Assembly (NCBI RefSeq): GCF_020687825.1
Contig: NZ_JAJEWP010000006.1
Coordinates: 62,001 to 126,000 of the forward strand
Length of the DNA stretch: 64,000 nt
Source of the DNA: Fluctibacter halophilus
GTDB lineage: Bacteria; Pseudomonadota; Gammaproteobacteria; Enterobacterales; Alteromonadaceae
Reading direction: 5' to 3'
Part shown: positions 57,670 to 64,000 of the stretch, piece by piece
How positions within the stretch are numbered: the first letter of the stretch is position 1
Layout of the letters: each line of letters begins with the position of its first letter
Made by a program: the position numbers and the translations under genes
Notes under the pieces: model-generated
Told to the model about the DNA's origin: nothing
Database searches by the model: none
The model's input: only the letters and a program-made list of their open reading frames with translations

Positions 57670-58203
57670 ATGACACACGGCAACTTTCGTATCGGACTGT
57701 TTTACGGCTCCACCACCTGCTACACAGAGATGGCAGCAGAGAAAATCAAAGCGTCACTGGATGCCCTTTTTGAAGAGGATGTGGTGCACCTGCACAACAT
57801 CAAGGATACCCCGTTGTCCGACACAACCCACTACGACGTGCTGATTTTCGGCATCTCAACCTGGGACTTTGGCGAACTGCAGGAAGACTGGGAATCTCAC
57901 TGGGACGATGTGGCAACCCTCGACCTGAACGGCAAGACCATTGCGCTGTATGGCCTGGGCGATCAAATGGGCTACGCGGAATGGTTTCAGGATGCGTTGG
58001 GTATGTTGCACGACCTGATCCTGCCTGCGGGCTGTCGGATCATTGGCGCCTGGCCCAATCAGGGCTACGAATTTTCCGCCTCCAAAGCACTGACCGCCGA
58101 CCAGCAACATTTCGTCGGATTGTCGCTGGACGATGAAAACCAATATGACCTTACCGATCAGCGCATCGCCCAATGGTGTCACCAATTGGTGGATGAACTC
58201 TGA
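57670..58203 (+). CDS. fldB: Flavodoxin FldB
   Basis: 177 residues. FMN-binding phosphate loop GLFYGSTTCYTEMAAEKI, then DVLIFGISTWDFGELQEDWESHWDD and ALYGLGDQMGYAEWFQDALGML, which track E. coli FldB closely (CYTEMAAEKI rather than the GNTE of FldA). FldB is a stress-induced flavodoxin for which few partners are known. A GTG-start gene follows three bases after the stop codon, indicating an operon. Confidence 0.94.
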   Translation: MTHGNFRIGLFYGSTTCYTEMAAEKIKASLDALFEEDVVHLHNIKDTPLSDTTHYDVLIFGISTWDFGELQEDWESHWDDVATLDLNGKTIALYGLGDQMGYAEWFQDALGMLHDLILPAGCRIIGAWPNQGYEFSASKALTADQQHFVGLSLDDENQYDLTDQRIAQWCHQLVDEL

Positions 58204-58206
58204 ACC

Positions 58207-58989
58207 GTGGATCAGCTTTCCCGCCTGCATCGCCCATACTACCGTAACGGTCCACCGCACAGAGACGGCGCAGATGTCAGTTTTGCTGACGTGCGCAAGT
58301 TGTTCTCGTTTCGCAGTATACAGATTGGTCGCTGGGTAACGGCTCAGGAGCAGCAACTCGCTGCGAATCTGTTTTTTGATGCCTTGTGCGACCTGATGGA
58401 TATCCTTCAGGTGCCGGAACAGGTGATTTCGCTCAACGGCACTCTCGCGCTGGCCTTTGGTACCGGCGGCCAGAAATACAGTGCGGCCCACTATGCACCT
58501 GGCCAGCGCATGCTGGCAATGGCCAAGAATGCCGGAGGTGGCGCCCTGGCGCACGAATGGTTTCATGCCTTTGACCACTATATCTGTACCCGCATGTATG
58601 CCGATTGCAGCGCTGATCTGTTTGCCTCCCAGGCCTTTTTACAAGACAAGGTTCTGGTACCACACCCGCTCAATCAGCGGCTACAACAATGCTTTCAATA
58701 CTTGTTCGTGGCCGATGATGGGGAACAACCCACACCTTACGTCATGAACAGCGCCAAAGCGGACAAGGTATTGGGCGCATTTTACTATGCCCAGCCGCAG
58801 GAAATGGCCGCCCGTGCGTTTGAGGCTGTCGTCCAGGATAACCCACGTAAAAACGCCTTTCTGGTCCAGGGCACCAAACAAAGTACGGAAGCAAACATCG
58901 GCATATACCCTAAAGGCCAGCACCTGGCCCGCCTAACCCAGGCATTTCATCGCTATTTTGTGGCGCTGGGCGATGCGCTGGACGGATGA
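58207..58989 (+). CDS. CLCA_X-type HExxH protein downstream of fldB
   Basis: 260 residues from a GTG start. The core carries LAHEWFHAFDHYICTRM with the zinc-metalloprotease signature His116-Glu117-xx-His120, preceded by a repeated-glycine stretch (AKNAGGGA) and followed 70-90 residues later by AQPQEMAARAFEAVV, whose Glu could be the third ligand. No signal peptide is seen, so it is cytoplasmic. I associate this domain arrangement with proteins annotated CLCA_X in Alteromonadales, whose function is not established; this name is from memory. It is three bases after fldB. Confidence 0.7.
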   Translation: MDQLSRLHRPYYRNGPPHRDGADVSFADVRKLFSFRSIQIGRWVTAQEQQLAANLFFDALCDLMDILQVPEQVISLNGTLALAFGTGGQKYSAAHYAPGQRMLAMAKNAGGGALAHEWFHAFDHYICTRMYADCSADLFASQAFLQDKVLVPHPLNQRLQQCFQYLFVADDGEQPTPYVMNSAKADKVLGAFYYAQPQEMAARAFEAVVQDNPRKNAFLVQGTKQSTEANIGIYPKGQHLARLTQAFHRYFVALGDALDG

Positions 58990-59128
58990 GGACTGACCAC
59001 TGGTCATAATTGTTGATTTTTTGTTCATCAGTGCAGGTTTTTGTGAATAAAAAACCGCAACGCATTTACTCCGGGGGGCAACTGCTTCTATACTAGGCGA
59101 CTAAGAAAAATTAAGGCTGGTTTGTAAT

Positions 59129-59539
59129 ATGAGAAAAAAGAAGCACGGCTCGGCAGATGACGAAGCCCAAATCGACATGACGCCGATGTTGGATATCGTG
59201 TTCATCATGCTGATATTCTTCATTGTTACTACGTCTTTCGTGAAGGAAAAGGGCATGGAAGTGAATCGCCCTGAACCGAACAACACGCCACCGCCTCAGA
59301 CCAACAAAAAATCGTTGGCTATCCGCATTGATGAAACCGGTCGGATTGTGATGAACAACCGCGAAGTGGATATTCGTCGCGTAGTGGCAAACGTTCAGAC
59401 GTTTTTAGCAGAAAACCCTTCCGATTCAGCGGGTATTCTGGCTCACCCCAAAACCAAGCACGGTGTTGTGGTGGAAGTGATGGACCAGGTCAAAGAAGCA
59501 GGCATCGACAAAGTGTCGGTACTGGTACAAGACCAGTAA
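59129..59539 (+). CDS. ExbD/TolR-family biopolymer transport protein (orphan)
   Basis: 136 residues. Short basic cytoplasmic N-terminus (MRKKKHG), then the single transmembrane helix MTPMLDIVFIMLIFFIVTTSF, in which Asp17 or Asp21 at the start of the helix supplies the proton-carrying carboxylate (ExbD Asp25 type). The periplasmic domain VNRPEPNNTPPPQTNKKSLAIRID and VEVMDQVKEAGIDKVSVLVQDQ completes the fold. ExbD works with ExbB and TonB; neither is encoded nearby. It is transcribed alone and ends at a strong terminator. Confidence 0.93.
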   Translation: MRKKKHGSADDEAQIDMTPMLDIVFIMLIFFIVTTSFVKEKGMEVNRPEPNNTPPPQTNKKSLAIRIDETGRIVMNNREVDIRRVVANVQTFLAENPSDSAGILAHPKTKHGVVVEVMDQVKEAGIDKVSVLVQDQ

Positions 59540-59558
59540 CATCATCAAGCGATTACAG

Positions 59559-59590
59559 AAAAGCCCCGGTCACTGACCGGGGCTTTTTTT
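59559..59590 (+). terminator. Terminator downstream of exbD-like gene
   Basis: A long near-perfect inverted repeat (AAAAGCCCCGGTCA with TGACCGGGGCTTTT) is followed by a T7 run. It starts 20 bases after the stop codon; the A-rich left flank makes it usable from the minus strand as well. Confidence 0.92.
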
Positions 59591-59632
59591 GTTTGTCCCC
59601 TGCAGTCGCTTAACCGCAGAATGTCATCGGCA

Positions 59633-60010
59633 TCACACAAACGGCGCGACCAATTGTGATACCCGGGGATGATCGGCGCGCAAGCGCGCCTGTTGATTCA
59701 CATAATCAGCAGGATAGGCATACAGGCCGAACCGGTTGCCTTTGCAATGACTGACCACCACGGCATACGCGGGTTGCTCGTCAAGCGTTCCCTGCAGCGG
59801 ATCCACCAGCGGTACCCAATAGCGTTTAAGTTTCATCAAACCTATGCGTTTTCCGTCGCGAAACATATAACGCTGGCATACCGGGTTAGGGATAACCGAA
59901 TAGATGGCAAATCGGGGCAGCTGAAATGCCACACCATGCCAGGTGATATGAGCGATCTGCAGATGCTCCACCAAGGGTTGTAGATTGTCGGGTAAATCGA
60001 GCTCTCGCAT
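59633..60010 (-). CDS. Stand-alone CheW-like domain protein
   Basis: 125 residues from the ATG at 60010, which has a perfect GGAGG five bases upstream; longer frames above it overlap trmN6 without a ribosome-binding site. The pattern VAFQLPRFAIYSVIPN, WVPLVDPLQGTLDEQPAYAVVVSHCKGNRFGLYAYPADYV (landmarks) resembles the beta-barrel of CheW, with the VPLVD block and GLYAD-like strand. CheW couples chemoreceptors to CheA. It is a weak match, so a divergent CheW-fold adaptor is the better phrase. It is 77 bases downstream of trmN6. Confidence 0.55.
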   Translation of the reverse strand: MRELDLPDNLQPLVEHLQIAHITWHGVAFQLPRFAIYSVIPNPVCQRYMFRDGKRIGLMKLKRYWVPLVDPLQGTLDEQPAYAVVVSHCKGNRFGLYAYPADYVNQQARLRADHPRVSQLVAPFV

Positions 60011-60087
60011 ACACCCTCCAGACGCGCGCAACCAACATGCTGTTAGTCTAACTATAGTCAGTGAGATTTGATCCTGCGAGCCATCGA

Positions 60088-60822
60088 TCAGAAATGCAGA
60101 TAGTAGTCTCGACACAGGTCGCGGTACGCTGGGGTGTAATCACCGTTTTCATCACGGATAACCAGGGTCTGTGAGCGGGCCTCACTCGCCACACGAGACA
60201 GGCGTAGACAGGTACGTAGCGGCTCCCCGCCAGCGGCATGAAAAATCGTCAGCCTATCCTCACAAAACCAGCCTCGTGCAGCTGCCAGCGCTTCAAGATG
60301 ATGGCTTTCTTCAGTAGGGAGAACCAGTGCCAGAGAACCACTCTCGGTAAGTAGGCGCTCACTAGCAATCAGTAGTTCTGCATGGCTTAGCGTGTGCTGC
60401 TGGCGCGCCGCAAAGCGCATTTTTGCCTGTGGGGTGGCACGGTTCGATGCGCCCCCAAGACCGGCATTAAAGTACGGGGGGTTGGACACCAGCAAATCAA
60501 ACCCCTGCTCGTCTTCGAAATCGAGTACCGACTGGAGCACAAACGTCAGTTGTTGTGGCCACGGACTGTTGCGACCGTTCAGGGTTGCCTGTTGTATTGC
60601 ATCGGGGTCTATATCAATCCCGGTGATGTGGGTGTCGGCGCTACAGCGTTGCGCCAGCATGATCGCGAGCAATCCACTGCCCGTACCCACATCAAGAATG
60701 CGCCCGGCACCTTGAGGCGACAACCAGCTACCTAACACAATACTGTCAGTACCCACTTTCATTGCACACTGATCGTGCGCAATGACAAATTGCTTAAACG
60801 TAAAGCCTGCTTTGCTGCTCAT
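60088..60822 (-). CDS. trmN6: tRNA1(Val) adenine-37 N6-methyltransferase TrmN6 (YfiC)
   Basis: 244 residues. FKQFVIAHDQCAMKVGTDSIVLGSWL is the family N-terminus. SAM-binding motif I is ILDVGTGSGLLAIMLAQRC, the acidic ligand is in GIDIDPDAIQQA, and the catalytic N6-adenine motif is LLVSNPPYF. YfiC methylates A37 of the valine tRNA. It overlaps the upstream oxidoreductase gene by four bases (ATGA), so the two form an operon. Confidence 0.94.
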   Translation of the reverse strand: MSSKAGFTFKQFVIAHDQCAMKVGTDSIVLGSWLSPQGAGRILDVGTGSGLLAIMLAQRCSADTHITGIDIDPDAIQQATLNGRNSPWPQQLTFVLQSVLDFEDEQGFDLLVSNPPYFNAGLGGASNRATPQAKMRFAARQQHTLSHAELLIASERLLTESGSLALVLPTEESHHLEALAAARGWFCEDRLTIFHAAGGEPLRTCLRLSRVASEARSQTLVIRDENGDYTPAYRDLCRDYYLHF

Positions 60823-61454
60823 GCGCGAAATTCCTGCAAAGCAATCATCTGACCGGCAACGTCTTCACCTCGAACCGGCCGCCATTTAGCCAGCGGCCCG
60901 ACACACAGCGGCGCGATCAGGGGAGCGACGAGCTGACCAATGGCTTCAGCCGGCCTGCTATCTTCTCGCGCGCCTAACAACAACGAAGGGTTTACATGCC
61001 GTATGGGGGTTTGTCCCGACAATCGGGCCAGTTGATCTTCCACCTCACCTTTGGTGCGTAAGTAAAGGTTTCTGCTGCCAGCATTTGCTCCGACCGAGGA
61101 AATCCACACTACACTGATGGCCTGCTGCGTTACAGCTTCCCTTGCCACCGCAATCACCAAATCGTGATCAATGGCCCGAAAAGCGGATGCTGAACCGGCT
61201 GTTTTCAATGTGGTGCCCAGACAAATATACACATGCACGGGTTTGTCCCATACCGGCAACCTGTCCAGGTGTTTGAAATCGGTACAATGCTGTATGACGT
61301 TTGTGTTCCCGGCAGCAAGTTCATTTAGCGCCCCTTCGCGGCGTACCAGGCAATGCACACGGCGGTAGCGGCTGTCGTTGCTCAATTGTTTTACCAGTGC
61401 CTGTCCGACCAATCCTGTCGCTCCCGCGACCAGTGCCTGCAAAGGGGGTGTCAT
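60819..61454 (-). CDS. NAD(P)H-binding oxidoreductase-like protein (HTATIP2/YfcH-like)
   Basis: 211 residues from the ATG at 61454. The Rossmann start is LVAGATGLVGQALVKQL; HVYICLGTTLKTAGSASAFRAIDHDLVIAVAREA and WISSVGANAGSRNLYLRTKGEVEDQL carry the Ser and Tyr/Lys-type region of atypical SDRs. Closely related bacterial proteins are annotated as NAD(P)H-binding or HTATIP2-like. Substrate unknown. It is coupled to trmN6 and divergent from the S9 peptidase gene, with 53 bases between start codons. Confidence 0.86.
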   Translation of the reverse strand: MTPPLQALVAGATGLVGQALVKQLSNDSRYRRVHCLVRREGALNELAAGNTNVIQHCTDFKHLDRLPVWDKPVHVYICLGTTLKTAGSASAFRAIDHDLVIAVAREAVTQQAISVVWISSVGANAGSRNLYLRTKGEVEDQLARLSGQTPIRHVNPSLLLGAREDSRPAEAIGQLVAPLIAPLCVGPLAKWRPVRGEDVAGQMIALQEFRA

Positions 61455-61507
61455 GTTGGGTCCATTACTCTTACAATGTTGCGTCTTTTGGCAACAGCAT
61501 ACTGAGA

Positions 61508-63718
61508 ATGATGAAAAAAATCCTCTACCTAATGGCATGCCTGCTCCCTACCAGCGCCATGGCGGCCGAAACACCGCTAAGCATCGATCGCATTTTTCAA
61601 TCACCGGCACTTGAGGGCGCGGCTCCCAAAAGCCTGAAGATTTCTCCCGACGGCAAACGCGTGACCTTCCTGCGCGGCAAAGTCACCGACTATGAGCGCT
61701 ACGACTTGTGGGAGTATGACATTGCATCGGGCAAAACCCGTATGCTGGTTAATTCAGATGATCTACATCAGGGTGAAGAGCAGCTTTCTGACGAAGAAAA
61801 GGCCAGACGAGAGCGCATGCGTGTACACGGCAGTGGGATCATGGAATACCACTGGTCTGATGATGGTACAGCGCTACTGTTCCCCCTGGCCGGCGATGCC
61901 TACTACTACAAATTAAGTGACAAGCGGGTCATCCCCCTGTTGCAAACCGACGCGTTTGAGACCGATATCCGCTTTTCACCCAAAGGCAATTACATTTCCT
62001 ACGTACGGGCACAAAATCTGTACGTAAAACACATCGCCACTGGCACCGAAACAGCGCTGAGCAAAGACGGCGGTGGCCTCATTAAATACGGCATGGCCGA
62101 GTTCGTCGCTCAGGAGGAAATGGGCCGCATGACCGGCTATTGGTGGTCACCGGATGAATCAAAAGTCGCCTTTACCCGAGTCGACGAATCGCCGGTTGAA
62201 GTGATCACCCGCAGTGAGATTTACGCTGACAGTATTGAGATGATCGAACAGCGTTATCCCAGGGCCGGCACCCCGAACGTCGATATTGCCCTGGCGGTCA
62301 GCGATGTAAGCGGTAAGCACACCGACTGGATTGACCTGGGTATCGACAAAGACATCTATCTGGCACGGGCCAAATGGATGCGCGACAGCACAACACTGAC
62401 CTATCAGTGGCAGAGCCGCGATCAGCAACAGTTGGAATTACGCGCCTACAACACCCAGACCAAACAGCAGAAGGTGTTGATCAAAGAGAGCAGCAACACC
62501 TGGGTAAACCTGCACGATGACCTGTATTTCCTGACCTCGAAGGACCAGTTTATCTGGGCGTCTGAGCGCAGCGGCTTCAAGCACCTCTACCTGTATGATC
62601 TGAATGGCAAGATGCTCCGTCCTCTGACGCAAGGCCAATGGGTGGTGGATAATCTGGAGGCCGTGAATGAAAACAGTGGAGAGGTGTTCTTTACCGGTCG
62701 CAAAGATACCCCCATCGAAAAACACCTCTACCGCGTGTCCCTCAATGGTGAGGCCGTTGCGCGGGTCAGCCAGCGTGAAGGCTACCATGACATTACCTTT
62801 GGTGAAGACGCATCAGTCTACGTCGACAAATACTCAACCATTAACACACCTTTCCAGGTCAGTCTGCACAAGGCCAATGGTGAACAACTCACCTGGCTGG
62901 AAGAGAATGTGGTTGACGATGATCACCCGCTGGCCCCTTATCAACAACAATGGGTAAAACCCAGCTTTGGCACCCTGCAAACCGCCGACGGCGCGACGTT
63001 GCACTACCGTCTGTTTACACCGCAAAAACGGCAGGGCAAACACCCGGTTATCGTGTTTGTTTACGGCGGCCCACATGCGCAAATTGTCACCAACAAGTGG
63101 TACGGCAACCGCGGCCTTTTGATGCAGCATTGGGTCAATAAAGGTTACGTGGTGTTCACGCTGGACAACCGGGGCTCGAACTACCGTGGCAAAGCATTTG
63201 AGGAACCTATCTACCAGAAGATGGGCAGTGTGGAAGTACGGGACCAGGTCGAAGGGGTTAAATTCCTGCGTGGCCTGGATTATGTGGATCCAGAGCGCAT
63301 TGGCATCTATGGCCACAGTTACGGTGGCTATATGGCCCTGATGACCATGTTTAAAGCCGGTGACTACTTCGCCGCGGGTGTGGCTGGCGCACCGGTCACT
63401 GATTGGCGCTTGTATGACACCCACTACACCGAACGCTATATGGGCAACCCGAAACAGGTGGATGACGCCTACACGGCTTCATCGGTGTTCCCCTATGCTG
63501 ATGGCCTGAAGGGTGACTTGCTGATTTACCACGGCATGGCTGATGATAACGTTCTGTTTACCCACAGTACCAAACTGTATAAACACCTGCAGGACATCGC
63601 CAAGCCCTTTGAAGTGATGGACTATCCCGGTAAAAAACACAGCATTCGTGGCAAACAGACGGGTATTCACCTGTACAACACGATCACGCGGTTTTTTGAC
63701 CGCCACCTGGACAACTAA
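61508..63718 (+). CDS. Secreted S9-family peptidase (dipeptidyl-peptidase IV type)
   Basis: 736 residues from the first of two adjacent ATGs (61508, 61511). Signal peptide MMKKILYLMACLLPTSAMA ends at AETP. The DPP4 N-terminal beta-propeller spans about residues 20-470 and includes the EEMGRMTGYWWSPD helix that holds the Glu pair of this family. The alpha/beta-hydrolase domain follows with Ser604 in GHSYGGYMALM, Asp in DDNVL (679-683) and His711 in GKKHSIRG. It trims X-Pro or X-Ala dipeptides from peptides in the periplasm. An open frame reaches upstream but opposes another gene. Confidence 0.93.
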   Translation: MMKKILYLMACLLPTSAMAAETPLSIDRIFQSPALEGAAPKSLKISPDGKRVTFLRGKVTDYERYDLWEYDIASGKTRMLVNSDDLHQGEEQLSDEEKARRERMRVHGSGIMEYHWSDDGTALLFPLAGDAYYYKLSDKRVIPLLQTDAFETDIRFSPKGNYISYVRAQNLYVKHIATGTETALSKDGGGLIKYGMAEFVAQEEMGRMTGYWWSPDESKVAFTRVDESPVEVITRSEIYADSIEMIEQRYPRAGTPNVDIALAVSDVSGKHTDWIDLGIDKDIYLARAKWMRDSTTLTYQWQSRDQQQLELRAYNTQTKQQKVLIKESSNTWVNLHDDLYFLTSKDQFIWASERSGFKHLYLYDLNGKMLRPLTQGQWVVDNLEAVNENSGEVFFTGRKDTPIEKHLYRVSLNGEAVARVSQREGYHDITFGEDASVYVDKYSTINTPFQVSLHKANGEQLTWLEENVVDDDHPLAPYQQQWVKPSFGTLQTADGATLHYRLFTPQKRQGKHPVIVFVYGGPHAQIVTNKWYGNRGLLMQHWVNKGYVVFTLDNRGSNYRGKAFEEPIYQKMGSVEVRDQVEGVKFLRGLDYVDPERIGIYGHSYGGYMALMTMFKAGDYFAAGVAGAPVTDWRLYDTHYTERYMGNPKQVDDAYTASSVFPYADGLKGDLLIYHGMADDNVLFTHSTKLYKHLQDIAKPFEVMDYPGKKHSIRGKQTGIHLYNTITRFFDRHLDN

Positions 63719-63725
63719 CCCCTGG

Positions 63726-63757
63726 CTGGCGCACAACCCCGTCGGGATGTGCGCCAC
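63726..63757. terminator. Hairpin between convergent genes at 63718 and 63765
   Basis: TGGCGCACA (63727-63735) pairs with TGTGCGCCA (63748-63756), with an inner CCC/GGG extension. No T-run follows on either strand, so its action as a terminator is uncertain, but its position between two stop codons suits that role. Confidence 0.5.
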
Positions 63758-63764
63758 TCATGAT

Positions 63765-64000
63765 TCAGGGCAGGAATGTCGCCAGGGTCTGCTGGATCCC
63801 GACCACCGTGTCCTTTTTCAATTCCTTCTCAATCGGCTCGGATTGACCCGACACCCAAATCTTCAACTCGGCATCTAAATCAAAATGCCCGGCGGTTTCC
63901 AGTTTGAACTGCACAATCGCTTTGTACGGTATGCTGTGATAATCCACTTTTTTGCCGGTGAGCCCCTGCTTATCAATCAGAATAAGCCGCTTACTGGTGA
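63765..64000 (-). CDS. Bacterial PH-domain protein, C-terminal part (partial)
   Basis: The reading frame runs past the right edge; only the last 77 or so codons are visible. The sequence SKRLILIDKQGLTGKKVDYHSIPY followed by AIVQFKLETAGHFDLDAELKIWVSG is the bPH_1 (bacterial pleckstrin-homology) pattern with its LDxxxGLTGKKV strand and the acidic ETAGxFDLDAE turn. Such proteins are soluble homo-oligomers of unknown role. An internal GTG at 63947 is probably not the start, because the domain begins further upstream. Confidence 0.85.
   Translation of the reverse strand, partial: TSKRLILIDKQGLTGKKVDYHSIPYKAIVQFKLETAGHFDLDAELKIWVSGQSEPIEKELKKDTVVGIQQTLATFLP

Overview
The window comes from the chromosome of a free-living Gammaproteobacterium, most likely a marine Alteromonadales-type organism. 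The evidence is gene content and order. The lptD-surA-pdxA-rsmA-apaG-apaH block with a divergent amgK, the zapE/zapG-degQ-degS block, and the mla/murA operon divergent from yrbG-kdsDC-lptCAB-rpoN-hpf-ptsN-rapZ-ptsO are all classic gammaproteobacterial arrangements. The presence of methyl-accepting chemotaxis, FldB, AcnB, YihG-like and YbdG-like proteins agrees. This lineage call is inference. No rRNA, tRNA, CRISPR array, insertion sequence, prophage or origin was seen.

Layout. 1-7111: partial amgK, then the outer-membrane/vitamin B6/ribosome-maturation operon lptD to apaH. 7301-10745: a chemoreceptor and a convergent lysine-type aspartokinase. 10916-18652, all minus strand: a DUF192 protein with a small lipoprotein, a DUF819 membrane protein, two tandem orphan solute-binding proteins, aconitase B and a soluble PQQ-type sugar dehydrogenase. 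18736-22869: a small membrane protein, an ArsR/SRPBCC/DUF4287 operon under a striking double-palindrome operator, a serine hydrolase and an AraC/GyrI-like regulator. 22926-28004: a YebC-family protein, zapE, zapG, degQ and degS. 28026-32628 (minus): murA-ibaG-mlaBCDEF. 32884-40622 (plus): yrbG through ptsO.

The right third is more accessory. It holds a 1329-residue hybrid two-component one-protein regulator (40625-44614) with a divergent 63-codon gene that has a double-glycine-leader-like N-terminus, and two tandem YihG-like acyltransferases coupled to a YbdG-like mechanosensitive channel. It continues with yggN and yeeZ homologues, an NSS transporter, an SDR/DUF393 pair, msrA, a PhoD-like phosphatase, a TauE-like permease, fldB with an HExxH protein, an orphan exbD, a CheW-like protein, trmN6, an S9 peptidase and a partial PH-domain protein.

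The dominant functional theme is envelope biogenesis. LPS precursor supply (KdsD, KdsC), the LPS bridge (LptB, LptC, LptA, LptD), retrograde phospholipid transport (MlaB-F), peptidoglycan precursor synthesis and recycling (MurA, AmgK), and periplasmic folding and stress (SurA, DegQ, DegS) all lie within 40 kb. A candidate sigma-E promoter in front of degQ would link the quality-control genes to envelope stress. The most speculative but most interesting element is the small double-glycine peptide gene facing the hybrid sensor.
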